Shown: positions 25,842 through 35,076 of the stretch, piece by piece
Numbering within the stretch: the stretch's first letter is position 1
Layout: every line of letters starts with the position of its first letter
NCBI GenBank assembly: GCA_900545915.1
Contig: URAV01000021.1
Coordinates: 1 to 61,115, forward strand
Source of the DNA: an uncultured Porphyromonadaceae bacterium
GTDB taxonomy: Bacteria > Bacteroidota > Bacteroidia > Bacteroidales > Coprobacteraceae
DNA length: 61,115 nucleotides
Reading direction: 5' to 3'
Made by a program: the position numbers and the translations under genes
Notes under the pieces: generated by a model
What the model was told of the DNA's origin: nothing
The model's database searches: none
What the model saw: the letters and a program-made list of their open reading frames with translations, nothing else

Positions 25842-28061
25842 ATGAATCATTTAGATCCGCTGATTTCAGATTTAGCTTTGATTCTTATGCTGGCGGGCAT
25901 AACGACCTTGCTCTTCAAATGGATGAAGCAACCGGTCGTTTTAGGTTATATTGTTACCGGTTTTTTGGCAGGACCGCATTTCTCGTTTTTTCCTACTGTA
26001 ACCGATATTGCGAATATCGATATTTGGGCGGAAATAGGAATTATCGTTTTGCTGTTTTCTTTGGGATTAGAATTCAGTTTTCGGAAGTTGGTCAATGTCG
26101 GAGGTTCTGCGGTAATAACGGCATTAGTGATAGTTGTCGGAATGATGCTGTTGGGATATGCTGCCGGACGTCTATTGCATTTCACATATTTAGATAGTCT
26201 TTTTTTGGGAGGAATGTTGTCGATGTCATCTACGACAATTATCATCAAGGCATTTACCGATTTGAATATGCGAAAACAGCAGTTCACGACAATTGTGTTC
26301 GGTGTGTTGATTGTAGAAGATATGTTTGCCGTTTTAATGATGGTGCTTCTTTCATCCATTGCCGTAAATAATGAACTGGAAGGTTCGGAACTTATTTATA
26401 GTATATTGAAGTTGGCATTTTTCCTGATAACATGGTTCTTGATAGGTATTTTTGTTTTACCTACTTTCTTGAAAAAAGCGAGACGTTTTCTTAACTCCGA
26501 AACTTTATTAGTCGTTTCTATGGGATTGTGTTTGGGAATGGTAGTATTAGCATCTTATGTGGGTTTTTCTTCTGCTTTAGGTGCTTTTGTCATGGGGTCT
26601 ATTTTAGCCGGTACAAATGAGGCTGAACGAATTGAAAAAGTAGTGCAGCCGGTTAAAGATCTGTTTGGTGCTGTGTTTTTTATTTCTGTCGGGATGCTTG
26701 TCAGTCCAGAAGCTTTGGTACAGTATGCTATTCCTATTATTATTCTTTCATTGGTGGTAATTGCCGGACAAATATTTTTCGGTACAAGCGGAATGTTGAT
26801 CTCCGGTCAACCGTTGAAAATTGCCGTAAAATCGGGATTTAGTCTTTCCCAGATCGGAGAGTTCGCTTTCATTATCGCGACTTTGGGAATGTCTCTGAAA
26901 GTGATCGATGGATTCTTATATCCGATCGTCGTTGCCGTATCGGTTATAACGACTTTTACAACTCCTTATTTTATAAAACTTTCTGATCCGGCAGCGAATT
27001 GGGTAGAGAAACATTTACCGGAAAAATTAAATTTTATCCTTGAGAGATATAGTGCCAATGCCTCGGCAGTACAACCTGAGAACACATGGAAGCGAGTATT
27101 GGGAGTTTACTTAGGGAAGATAGCTCTTTACTCGACTATTCTTGTCGGAATTATTTTGCTTTCACTTACTTGGTTTTTACCTTTAATGAAAGAACTGATT
27201 CCCTCCGTATGGGGAAATTATATCGGAGTAGGGGTTACGCTCTTGGTGATGCTGCCTTTTCTTTGGGCGTTGACTATGAAACGAATAAATAGCCGGAAAT
27301 TACTTACTTTAGAAGAAAATAAACGGGCAAATCAAGTTCCTCTTTTCTTTATGGTTATATTCCGATTTTTTATAGGTTTGGGTTTTGTGGTTTATTTTTT
27401 GTCTATCGCTTATTCACAACGTACCGGAGTTTTGCTGGGAGTGGTTTTGTTTGTAGTGGTTATGCTATTGATGTCTAAAAGATTACAACGGCAAATCGTT
27501 TCTCTTGAAGGAAAATTTATGGATAATCTAAATGAGCGGGAATTGCGTCGTACAGGTAAGAAAAATAATTTGGTACGTAACATGCATTTAGCCCACATGG
27601 AGGTGAATGGGGAATGTGCGTTTATTGGAAAACGTTTGGAGGACGCAAACATCCGTAAAGAATTTGGTGTAAATATCGTAAGTATAAAAAGAGGATTAAA
27701 GCGAATAAATATTCCGAAAGGAGATAGCCGCCTTTTCCCGGGAGATATCGTGAGTGTGATTGGAACAGATGAACAGATACAGAAATTTCTCGATGCTGTA
27801 GAGCCGGAAGAGATTTCTGCAGATGAAACAGAAAACGAAGAACATTTTGAACTCGAACGGATAATTATTCCGAAAAATTCTCCGTTAATTGGAAAAACGA
27901 TTGCTCAATCGGGAATCAGAGAAAAAGATTCTTGCCTTGTTGTCGGAGTAGAACGTGTGGATGGTACATTTTTAGCCCCGACCGGAAATATCGTTTTGAA
28001 AGAGACGGATATGTTGTGGATTGTGGGGACAAAAGCCCGGATTGGAGCATTGCTAAAATAA
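25842..28061 (+). CDS. CPA2-family cation:proton antiporter with two RCK_C domains
   Basis: A 739-residue inner-membrane protein. Residues 1-390 are a 12-segment Na+/H+ exchanger domain (WMKQPVVLGYIVTGFLAGP, ILLFSLGLEFSFRKL, GVLIVEDMFAVLMM with the transport Asp, SLSQIGEFAFIIATLG). An extra pair or two of membrane segments lies at 420-550. The cytoplasmic end holds two TrkA_C/RCK_C-like domains in tandem (FIGKRLEDANIRKEFGVNIV, and LIGKTIAQSGIREKDSCLVV), with no RCK_N nucleotide-binding domain between membrane and tail. It would exchange K+ or Na+ for protons. It is read alone, and guaA has its own promoter just after it. Confidence 0.9.
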   Translation: MNHLDPLISDLALILMLAGITTLLFKWMKQPVVLGYIVTGFLAGPHFSFFPTVTDIANIDIWAEIGIIVLLFSLGLEFSFRKLVNVGGSAVITALVIVVGMMLLGYAAGRLLHFTYLDSLFLGGMLSMSSTTIIIKAFTDLNMRKQQFTTIVFGVLIVEDMFAVLMMVLLSSIAVNNELEGSELIYSILKLAFFLITWFLIGIFVLPTFLKKARRFLNSETLLVVSMGLCLGMVVLASYVGFSSALGAFVMGSILAGTNEAERIEKVVQPVKDLFGAVFFISVGMLVSPEALVQYAIPIIILSLVVIAGQIFFGTSGMLISGQPLKIAVKSGFSLSQIGEFAFIIATLGMSLKVIDGFLYPIVVAVSVITTFTTPYFIKLSDPAANWVEKHLPEKLNFILERYSANASAVQPENTWKRVLGVYLGKIALYSTILVGIILLSLTWFLPLMKELIPSVWGNYIGVGVTLLVMLPFLWALTMKRINSRKLLTLEENKRANQVPLFFMVIFRFFIGLGFVVYFLSIAYSQRTGVLLGVVLFVVVMLLMSKRLQRQIVSLEGKFMDNLNERELRRTGKKNNLVRNMHLAHMEVNGECAFIGKRLEDANIRKEFGVNIVSIKRGLKRINIPKGDSRLFPGDIVSVIGTDEQIQKFLDAVEPEEISADETENEEHFELERIIIPKNSPLIGKTIAQSGIREKDSCLVVGVERVDGTFLAPTGNIVLKETDMLWIVGTKARIGALLK

Positions 28062-28067
28062 TAGTAG

Positions 28068-28098
28068 TTGCGTATTTACCTCTTTATGATTACATTTG
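28068..28098 (+). promoter_or_regulatory. Promoter of guaA
   Basis: TTG at 28068-28070, a 20-base spacer and TACATTTG at 28091-28098, close to the Bacteroidota consensus. It lies 37 bases before the start codon at 28135 and supports that start over the one at 28096, which would fall inside the promoter. Confidence 0.8.
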
Positions 28099-28134
28099 TA
28101 TCACGAAAAATATAATAATTTATATACTCACTTT

Positions 28135-29658
28135 ATGCAGGAAAAAATTATAATTCTTGATTTCGGTTCACAAACGACTCAGCTTATAGGACGGCGTGTG
28201 CGAGAACTGGATACTTACTGCGAGATTCTTCCGTATAATAAATTCCCCGAAGACGATCAGAATATAAAAGGGGTGATTCTTTCGGGCAGTCCGTTTTCTG
28301 TTTATGATAAGAATGCCTTTAAGGTCGATCTGAGCCGAATATGGGGGAAGTATCCTATTTTAGGAATTTGTTATGGTGCTCAGTTTATGGCATATAACAA
28401 TGGTGGAAAAGTAGAACCGGCAGGAAGCCGGGAATACGGACGGGCACATTTATCCTCTTTTTCTAAGGAAAATAAGTTATTCAAAGGAATAAAGGACAAT
28501 ACGCAGGTTTGGATGTCTCATGGCGATACGATAACCTCGATTCCTTCAAATTTTAAAATAATAGCTTCTACCGACGAAGTAAAAATTGCGGCTTATCAGG
28601 TAGAGAACGAAAATATATGGGGCGTACAATTTCATCCGGAAGTCTATCATACCGAAGAAGGGACACAATTGCTTCGTAATTTTGTCGTAGAAATTTGCGG
28701 TTGTAAACAAGACTGGTCTCCCTCGTCTTTTATTGAAACTACAGTGGCACAGTTAAGAGAACAGTTGAAAGATGATAAAGTAATTCTCGCTCTTTCTGGG
28801 GGAGTAGATTCTTCTGTTGCTGCAGTTTTATTAAATAAAGCGATTGGCAAAAATCTTACTTGTATTTTTGTGGATCACGGTATGCTTCGGAAAAATGAAT
28901 TCGAAAATGTGATGCGTGATTATGAGCATCTCGGATTAAATGTGATAGGAGTGAATGCACATGATAAGTTTTTCGGAGAATTGGCAGGCGTGACAGAACC
29001 CGAACGTAAAAGAAAAATCATCGGAAAAGGATTTATCGATGTTTTCGATGAAGAAGCTCATAAAATAAAAGATGTGAAGTGGTTGGCTCAAGGCACGATT
29101 TATCCGGATTGTATCGAATCTCTTTCGATAACGGGAACAGTGATAAAGAGTCATCACAATGTCGGTGGGCTTCCCGAGAAAATGAATCTGAAATTGTGTG
29201 AACCTCTACGTTTATTGTTTAAAGATGAAGTTCGTCGGGTTGGTAGAGAATTGGGAATGATGGAACATTTGATTACACGACATCCTTTCCCGGGACCCGG
29301 TTTGGCCGTTCGTATTTTGGGAGATATTACACCCGAAAAAGTTTCGATTTTACAAAATGCCGATGATATTTTTATTCGCGGACTTCGTGAGTGGGGATTA
29401 TATGATAAAGTTTGGCAAGCAGGAGTTGTATTGCTTCCGGTGCAGTCGGTTGGTGTGATGGGAGATGAACGAACCTATGAGCGAGCTGTCGCTTTACGAG
29501 CCGTGACATCTACAGATGCAATGACTGCTGATTGGGCAAAACTTCCGTATGATTTCCTTGCTAAAATATCGAATGAGATTATCAATAAAGTAAAAGGAGT
29601 GAACCGTGTCGTTTATGACATTAGTTCTAAACCGCCTGCCACGATCGAGTGGGAGTAA
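28135..29658 (+). CDS. guaA: GMP synthase (glutamine-hydrolysing)
   Basis: A 507-residue enzyme of guanine-nucleotide synthesis that turns XMP, glutamine and ATP into GMP. The N-terminal class I glutaminase has LSGSPFSVYD, GICYGAQFM with the nucleophile Cys near residue 79, and GVQFHPEV with the His and Glu. The ATP-pyrophosphatase domain has LALSGGVDSSVAAV. The C-terminal dimerisation domain ends KPPATIEWE, as usual. Start chosen at 28135 (MQEKIIILDFGSQT). A promoter lies just upstream, and a dispersed repeat begins right at the stop codon, followed by a terminator. Confidence 0.97.
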   Translation: MQEKIIILDFGSQTTQLIGRRVRELDTYCEILPYNKFPEDDQNIKGVILSGSPFSVYDKNAFKVDLSRIWGKYPILGICYGAQFMAYNNGGKVEPAGSREYGRAHLSSFSKENKLFKGIKDNTQVWMSHGDTITSIPSNFKIIASTDEVKIAAYQVENENIWGVQFHPEVYHTEEGTQLLRNFVVEICGCKQDWSPSSFIETTVAQLREQLKDDKVILALSGGVDSSVAAVLLNKAIGKNLTCIFVDHGMLRKNEFENVMRDYEHLGLNVIGVNAHDKFFGELAGVTEPERKRKIIGKGFIDVFDEEAHKIKDVKWLAQGTIYPDCIESLSITGTVIKSHHNVGGLPEKMNLKLCEPLRLLFKDEVRRVGRELGMMEHLITRHPFPGPGLAVRILGDITPEKVSILQNADDIFIRGLREWGLYDKVWQAGVVLLPVQSVGVMGDERTYERAVALRAVTSTDAMTADWAKLPYDFLAKISNEIINKVKGVNRVVYDISSKPPATIEWE

Positions 29659-29756
29659 AGATGATAACAGGCTATCTGACGAATGAAAACTGACTGGAAG
29701 AATATAAAGGTGGCTTGATAATATTTCTTTATCAGAAAATTTAAATAGGCTTTTAA
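29659..29756 (+). repeat. Dispersed TIR repeat, copy e (right half)
   Basis: It begins directly after the guaA stop. It has the core gatgataacaggctatctga then cgaatgaaaac, with a compensated hairpin GATA-acaggc-TATC, and ends tcagaaaatttaaataggct. The left half of the element is missing. It is co-oriented with guaA. Confidence 0.7.
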
Positions 29757-29757
29757 A

Positions 29758-29797
29758 AACAATGTATCCTTTATTGTTTAATAGAGGATACATTGTT
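29758..29797 (+). terminator. Terminator of guaA
   Basis: AACAATGTATCCT at 29758-29770 pairs perfectly with AGGATACATTGTT at 29785-29797, followed by TTTTTT. The upstream in-frame start of the porin gene (29762) lies in this hairpin, so a later start was chosen for the porin. Confidence 0.88.
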
Positions 29798-29911
29798 TTT
29801 TATATAATATTTAATAGCAATGTTATATCGAATATTGAGATAAACATTTCGGTGTTTTATATTGTTGTTTTTATCGGATCGTTCAAAAAAGATCTGGTAA
29901 AAATTACAATT

Positions 29912-31192
29912 ATGGAGAAAATATTTAGAATCTGTTTTATTACGGTTTTATTGGGGCTGTTTATGCCTGTTCATGCACAGAAAAAAAAGATGTCCCCATT
30001 GTTTAATGATGATTTTATTATACTTACAGGGAAAAACGGACCGAGTTATAAAGACATTGTTAATATATTTAGAGAAACAAGGTCTTTACATTTTCAAGAT
30101 CCGGATGCTCCGCGTTTCCTTTTAGTAGATCAAAAGCACCAGATGGCTTTAGGTATCGGAGGATATGTTAGACTTACTACATCGTATGATTTTCGAGGGA
30201 TTTCGGACAATGTAGATTTTGTACCTTATGATATTCCTACGCCGGCAAATCCTGCCGAGAAGAGCCAATATCAAATGGATGCTTCGACATCACGTATCTT
30301 TTTGAAATTGGTGGGAAACAATAAAGCTTTAGGAAAATTTTCTGCTTATATCGAAACTGATTTTCGAGGCGATCATCATACTTTAAGATTGCGTCAGGCA
30401 TACGTGTCGATGCGAGGATTTTTGTTGGGACAGTCTTGGAGTACTTTTTCCGATCTGGCATCGATACCTCCGACGATTGATTTTGAAGGGCCTAATGCCA
30501 ATACAACTTTGAGAAATGTTCAAGTAAGATATACTTATGATATAAATAAACATTGGCAGGTGGCTATTGCAGCGGAAAATCCGAATCCGGATATTACTTA
30601 TGGGGCTTATTCCCGAAGTATCAAGCAGCGTATGCCGGACATTCCAGCTTATATACAATATAATTGGGGAGCATCGAGCCATATTCGTGCAACCGGATTA
30701 TTTCGGGGATTGAGTTATCGAAACATGGTTACGGAAAAGAATCGGACGTTGGTGGGATGGGGTGCTCAATTGAGTGGCTTGGCAACCTTGTTTCCGGGTT
30801 TTACGTTCTATTATCAGGGAACATACGGAAAAGGTATTTCCCAGTATATCGATGATTTAGATAGCAACAATTCAGATCTTGTTCCTGATCCGTGTTCTGA
30901 AGGGCGTTTGCAAACTTTACCGGTTTTTGCTTTTTTAGGCGGAGTGAAATATGCTTTTACATCCAAATGTTTTGCTTCGGCATCTTATAGTCAGGTGCGT
31001 TTATATTCCCGGCATGGTTATTATGATGCAGAAGGTTATAAATATGGTCAATATGCTGTCGGAAACGTATTTTGGAATGTGACACCCAATTGCCAGTTGG
31101 GAATAGAATATTTGTATGGCCGTCGTATGAGTATGGATAAAAGTAGCGGCCATGCAAACCGTATTCAGGCAATGGTGCAATACAATTTTTGA
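29912..31192 (+). CDS. DcaP-like outer-membrane porin
   Basis: A 426-residue exported protein starting MEKIFRICFITVLLG at 29912, with cleavage after VHAQ. The barrel part matches DcaP-type trimeric porins of Bacteroidota: MALGIGGYVRLTTSYDF, MDASTSRIFLKLVGNN, RLRQAYVSMRGFLLGQSW, IPPTIDFEGPNANTTLRN, and a final beta-strand ending in F (IQAMVQYNF). It would sit in the outer membrane and pass small, often negatively charged, solutes; the solute is unknown. An in-frame start at 29762 was rejected because it overlaps the guaA terminator. Confidence 0.85.
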   Translation: MEKIFRICFITVLLGLFMPVHAQKKKMSPLFNDDFIILTGKNGPSYKDIVNIFRETRSLHFQDPDAPRFLLVDQKHQMALGIGGYVRLTTSYDFRGISDNVDFVPYDIPTPANPAEKSQYQMDASTSRIFLKLVGNNKALGKFSAYIETDFRGDHHTLRLRQAYVSMRGFLLGQSWSTFSDLASIPPTIDFEGPNANTTLRNVQVRYTYDINKHWQVAIAAENPNPDITYGAYSRSIKQRMPDIPAYIQYNWGASSHIRATGLFRGLSYRNMVTEKNRTLVGWGAQLSGLATLFPGFTFYYQGTYGKGISQYIDDLDSNNSDLVPDPCSEGRLQTLPVFAFLGGVKYAFTSKCFASASYSQVRLYSRHGYYDAEGYKYGQYAVGNVFWNVTPNCQLGIEYLYGRRMSMDKSSGHANRIQAMVQYNF

Positions 31193-31226
31193 TAATGTTT
31201 ATCTTTCATGATTCTTCAGATATATT

Positions 31227-31284
31227 AATATCCATAAAAAACAGCTTTGGAAAAAACTCTCCAAAGCTGTTTTTTATGGATATT
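31227..31284. terminator. Terminator after the porin gene
   Basis: A perfect 24-bp inverted repeat, arms 31227-31250 and 31261-31284, centred on ACAGCTTTGG/CCAAAGCTGT, with a 10-base loop. It is the strongest hairpin in the window and is T-rich on the exit side. Confidence 0.9.
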
Positions 31285-31285
31285 A

Positions 31286-31316
31286 TTGGTTAATAAGACT
31301 CTATTTATTATCTTTG
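31286..31316 (+). promoter_or_regulatory. Promoter of the polysaccharide export operon
   Basis: TTG at 31286-31288, a 20-base spacer and TATCTTTG at 31309-31316. Transcription would begin near 31322, leaving a leader of about 115 bases before the start at 31439. No ribosome-binding motif beyond A/T-rich sequence is visible. Confidence 0.8.
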
Positions 31317-31438
31317 CCGCAAAGGGATTATTATTTTGTTTTTTAATTACAGGTCGTTTAGCATTTCTTAGGGATTGTTTTGCTAATATCTGATCTGATA
31401 ATAGGTGTTGTTATATCTGTCCTATATATTGTATTGGA

Positions 31439-32242
31439 ATGAGAAAATTGGCTCTATTTGCCGTTCTGGCAATATTTTTTATGTCTTGTAGTGAAACGAA
31501 ACGAGTTACTTATTTGCAAGAGGTCGAAAGCCTTCCTGTAGAAGTTTTAAAGCAAAAGTCTTTGTTAGCAGATCCACGTATTGTTCCGGGAGATTTATTG
31601 TCTATCTCTGTGGGATCGGATAGTCCGGAGTCCGTATCGATTTTTAATAAAATATCTTCTTCTACTTCAGGCATTACAGAAAATGCGACAACCTCTTCTG
31701 TTTCTAATAATAATTCGACCTATCTTGTCGATAATAAGGGAATAATTGATTTTCCGATTATCGGTAAATTAAATATAGGAGGCATGACCCGTACAGAAGC
31801 CGAAGAATTTATAAAATCTAAAATATATCCTCAATATGTAAAAAAAGAACCGACGGTAACTATCCGTGTCGAGAATTTTAAAATTGCCGTATTAGGAGAA
31901 GTGAAAACGCCGAGTATTTATAATGTCCCGAATGAGAGGGTTTCTGTATTAGAGGCTGTTGCTATGGCTGGAGATTTGCAGCTTACCGGACGCCGGGATA
32001 ACGTATTGTTGATTCGTTTTAAAGGAGATGGTTCTAAAGAAGTAGCTCGAATCAATTTGAATGATCCGAATCTATTGTTTTCTCCGTATTTTTATTTGCA
32101 GCAAAATGATATATTGTATGTTGAGCCGAATAAATCAAAAGCTCGTACGGCTTATACTGTACCTCCGATGCTGACCTTAAGTTTGAGCATTCTTTCCACA
32201 TTGTTGGGAATTACTAATATTATAGTCACTTTAACTCGTTAA
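31439..32242 (+). CDS. Polysaccharide export outer-membrane lipoprotein (Wza-like)
   Basis: A 267-residue protein with a lipoprotein signal (FFMSC, Cys17). Then a poly_export domain (DPRIVPGDLLSISVGSDSPE, YLVDNKGIIDFPIIGKLNIGGMTRTEAEE) and a SLBB domain (VTIRVENFKIAVLGEVKTPSIYNV, VLEAVAMAGDLQLTGRRDNV). A C-terminal hydrophobic helix (LTLSLSILSTLLGITNIIVTL) follows, as in Bacteroidales Wza relatives. It would be the outer-membrane channel for a capsular or exopolysaccharide. It precedes the Wzc-like gene by 11 bases, and the pair share one promoter. Confidence 0.9.
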   Translation: MRKLALFAVLAIFFMSCSETKRVTYLQEVESLPVEVLKQKSLLADPRIVPGDLLSISVGSDSPESVSIFNKISSSTSGITENATTSSVSNNNSTYLVDNKGIIDFPIIGKLNIGGMTRTEAEEFIKSKIYPQYVKKEPTVTIRVENFKIAVLGEVKTPSIYNVPNERVSVLEAVAMAGDLQLTGRRDNVLLIRFKGDGSKEVARINLNDPNLLFSPYFYLQQNDILYVEPNKSKARTAYTVPPMLTLSLSILSTLLGITNIIVTLTR

Positions 32243-32253
32243 TACAGTTTTTA

Positions 32254-34671
32254 ATGGATTCAAAGGATATTCTTTCGCAAGAAGAAGAGCAAGATAAAGC
32301 TGTCGATTTTAGAGAAATACTTTTTAATTATTTGGTTCATTGGAAATGGTTCGTTGCCAGTATTATAGTGGCAATGAGTATTGCATTTTTCATATTGGCG
32401 CGTAAAAATAACGTTTACACGGTAACTGCTTCTGTTTTGATGAAGAACGATAAAAGCAGTGCAACTCCCGATATGTTGATGATGGAGAGTTTGGGAATGG
32501 CGTCTGTTAAAAATAATCTTGAAAATGAAGTTGAGATTATGCGTTCTAAAAATGTAATGCTTCAGGTTGTCATGGATCTGAAGTTATATACAAATTACGT
32601 AATGAAAAAAGGAATGCGTAAGATAGACTTATATAAAGATACTCCGATAGAGCTGTCTATTGATAGTGCAACGGTGAGGAATTTAGTATTTCCGATAACT
32701 GTAAATGCCGTTCCGAAACCAGATGGAGATTACAATGTAAAAGTTTCGTATAATGGAGAAAATAAATCATTGGTATTGACCGCTAATCCTTTACCGATAA
32801 ATATCGGAGATATTTCGTTCACTTTGGTTCGTAATTTTACTGTACAAGTACCTGAAGGAGATATTATAATTACTGTTTCAAATCCGAGGAATATGGCAAA
32901 TTATCTTTCGAAAGCCATTGTTGCAGACGCTTTGAGCAAGGGTTCTACAATACTGACTCTTTCGTTGAATACTTTTAATATTGCGAAAGCCAAAGATGTG
33001 CTTAACCGTGTCGTATTTTATTATAATGAATTAAGCATGGCAGAAAAAAATCGGGTAGCGTTGAATACTGAACGGTTTATCGATGAACGTATTGTTGCCA
33101 TATCTAAAGAATTGGGAAATGTTGAGAAACAGGCGGAAAATTTCCGAAAAGCACATAGATTGACAGATGTGAAGAATGAAGGAGAGAAGTTTACAACGGA
33201 ATTATCAGAAACAGAGAAGAAGCTGTTCGAGTTGGAAACTCAACTGAATCTGGTCGATTATGTAGACCAGTTTGTTGCTAATAAACAACACATGTACACT
33301 CCTATTCCTTACTTGGGTATTGCCGATGCCAGATTTTCTGAATTAATCAATAAATATAATCAAATGCTGCTTGTGCGAGAACGTTTGTTACGATCTTCTT
33401 CAGAGGACAATCCTTTGATTGCAGATATAAACCATGATATATCCGATTTAAGAAAGGGCGTTTTAAGCGGTATAATTTCTGCTCGGAAAGGTTTGAATAT
33501 AGAAAAAAAAGATTTACAAGCTAAAAATCGTCAACTTAATAATATGGTAGCTTCAGTTCCTGAAGTTGAAAGGGAATTGACGGAAATTATGCGTCAGCAA
33601 TCCATTAAGGATAAATTGTATGTTTTCTTATTGGAGAAGAGAGAAGAGAACTCCTTGAACAAGACGTTAACAGTCCCTGTTGCCAGTATTGTCGATACTC
33701 CCGATGTTACGGGAGGACCTGTCGAGCCTAATAAACCTAAGACTTTTTTGATTGCATTTGTTTTTGGCCTTTCGATACCTGCATTGTTTATCTTTTTAAG
33801 AGATATGTTCAATGTGAAATTTAAAGATCGTATGGATGTAGAGCGTTTGACTTCAGTCCCTGTTTTAGGAGAAATAGCGAAGAACGATAGTGGCGATCAG
33901 TTTGTTGTAAAAGCGAAATCGACAGCTCCCATTGTCGAATTGTTTCGGTTGGTCAGGAATAGTTTGCAGTTTATGTTGAATGAACCGGATAAAAAGGTAA
34001 TAAATGTAACATCTACCGTTACGCAAGAAGGTAAGACATTCTTTTCAATGAATTTGGCTTTGAGTTTTGCTTTGACAAACAAAAAAGTAATATTGGTAGG
34101 GTTAGATATTCGTAGGCCTCAGTTAAAAAAGCATTTTTCTATTATGACGAATAAAGGGATCACCTCATATTTGTCAGGTCAGGAAACCGATTTAGACGGA
34201 TTGATAGTTCCTTCCGGTATGTCTGAATATCTCGACTTATTACCCGCCGGTCCTATTCCTCCTAATCCGAATGAATTGCTTACAAATTCTCGTTTAGATC
34301 AAGTATTTGAGATATTACGTGAAAAATATGATTATATTATTGTCGATACAGCTCCGGTCGGAATGGTTTCAGACACTTTTTTGTTGAATCGTTTGGCTGA
34401 TGTTAATTTATATGTTACGAGAGCTAATTATTCTTCGAAGAAATATTTAGCGTTACTGAATAGTTATGTAGCAGATAAAAGACTGACTTCTACCTATTTG
34501 ATCGTTAATGCGGTCGATATGCAGACCCAGTCTTATAGTTATAGAAAATATGGTTATGGCTACGGTTACGGGTATGGCTCTAAGTATAGTTATAGTTCGG
34601 CTTATGGTTATGGCGGAAGTAGTAGCGATGAGAATCAGAGAAATAAAAAAAGGAAGAAGAATTGGTTTTGA
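32254..34671 (+). CDS. Polysaccharide co-polymerase and tyrosine kinase (Wzc-like)
   Basis: An 805-residue inner-membrane protein. A Wzz domain with membrane segment 31-48 is followed by a long periplasmic coiled-coil region and a second membrane segment near 498-516 (TFLIAFVFGLSIPALFIFL). The cytoplasmic BY-kinase domain has a P-loop at about 590 (TVTQEGKTFFS), Walker A' (LVGLDIRRP) near 614 and Walker B (YIIVDTAPVG) near 693. The C-terminal tail is Tyr/Gly-rich (KYGYGYGYGYGSKYSY), the usual autophosphorylation cluster. It controls chain length and export with the Wza-like protein. No sugar-transferase genes follow, so the polymer is made elsewhere. Confidence 0.92.
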   Translation: MDSKDILSQEEEQDKAVDFREILFNYLVHWKWFVASIIVAMSIAFFILARKNNVYTVTASVLMKNDKSSATPDMLMMESLGMASVKNNLENEVEIMRSKNVMLQVVMDLKLYTNYVMKKGMRKIDLYKDTPIELSIDSATVRNLVFPITVNAVPKPDGDYNVKVSYNGENKSLVLTANPLPINIGDISFTLVRNFTVQVPEGDIIITVSNPRNMANYLSKAIVADALSKGSTILTLSLNTFNIAKAKDVLNRVVFYYNELSMAEKNRVALNTERFIDERIVAISKELGNVEKQAENFRKAHRLTDVKNEGEKFTTELSETEKKLFELETQLNLVDYVDQFVANKQHMYTPIPYLGIADARFSELINKYNQMLLVRERLLRSSSEDNPLIADINHDISDLRKGVLSGIISARKGLNIEKKDLQAKNRQLNNMVASVPEVERELTEIMRQQSIKDKLYVFLLEKREENSLNKTLTVPVASIVDTPDVTGGPVEPNKPKTFLIAFVFGLSIPALFIFLRDMFNVKFKDRMDVERLTSVPVLGEIAKNDSGDQFVVKAKSTAPIVELFRLVRNSLQFMLNEPDKKVINVTSTVTQEGKTFFSMNLALSFALTNKKVILVGLDIRRPQLKKHFSIMTNKGITSYLSGQETDLDGLIVPSGMSEYLDLLPAGPIPPNPNELLTNSRLDQVFEILREKYDYIIVDTAPVGMVSDTFLLNRLADVNLYVTRANYSSKKYLALLNSYVADKRLTSTYLIVNAVDMQTQSYSYRKYGYGYGYGYGSKYSYSSAYGYGGSSSDENQRNKKRKKNWF

Positions 34672-34705
34672 GAAAATATAGTCCGCTGTATTGGCTGGTA
34701 AGAAT

Positions 34706-34735
34706 AAGGGTGTACGTGCTGTATATCCTTTTTTT
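34706..34735 (+). terminator. Terminator of the polysaccharide export operon
   Basis: AAGGGTGTAC at 34706-34715 pairs with GTATATCCTT at 34721-34730 (two wobble pairs), followed by a run of T to 34735. It lies 35 bases after the Wzc stop and just before the convergent GNAT gene's stop. Confidence 0.75.
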
Positions 34736-34997
34736 ATTGATCTCTGTATTCCGGATGTCTCTGTAACCAAATTGCAGCATAACTGCAAGTTGCTACCGGT
34801 TTGAGATGATTGTCTATGGCATAGTCGTATGTCGCTTTTACCAGTTGAGAAGCAACTCCTTGTCCTCCGATTTGAGGGGGAACTATAGTATGGAGTATAT
34901 CAAGCTTTCCGTTTTTGATTTGATAAGAAACATATCCGGTATAACCGTTAATTATCGTACTGAATATTTTTCGGTTAGGATCGTGAATAATTTCCAT
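34734..34997 (-). CDS. Small GNAT-like N-acetyltransferase
   Basis: An 87-residue protein with a short GNAT fold of the YjdJ/Gcn5-related single-domain group: GYVSYQIKNGKLDILHTIVPPQIGGQGVASQLVKATYDYA. QIGGQGVA matches the Q/R-x-x-G-x-G/A acetyl-CoA loop, and TCSYAAIWLQRHPEY is the usual end of this group (CSFAxxWIxxHPEY). It is probably an acetyltransferase of unknown substrate. It lies between the convergent export operon and the rprXY terminator, as a single gene. Confidence 0.85.
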   Translation of the reverse strand: MEIIHDPNRKIFSTIINGYTGYVSYQIKNGKLDILHTIVPPQIGGQGVASQLVKATYDYAIDNHLKPVATCSYAAIWLQRHPEYRDQ

Positions 34998-35021
34998 TTC
35001 TTTTTTATTATGATTATGAAA

Positions 35022-35049
35022 AAACAGGTTGCTTTAAAGCAACCTGTTT
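35022..35049 (-). terminator. Terminator of rprX-rprY
   Basis: A perfect palindrome, AAACAGGTTGCTTT at 35022-35035 and AAAGCAACCTGTTT at 35036-35049, followed on the minus strand by TTTT. It lies 27 bases after the rprY stop. Confidence 0.87.
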
Positions 35050-35076
35050 AGTTAAACTGTTGATATAAAACTTTTT

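Noticed and set aside
29762..29911. Upstream start for the porin gene adding 50 residues
   Set aside because: It would place the start codon inside the guaA terminator and ahead of a proper signal peptide that begins at 29912.
34500..34671. Tandem DNA repeat at the end of the Wzc-like gene
   Set aside because: The short tat-ggt repeats encode the Tyr/Gly-rich tail that is usual for this kinase family.
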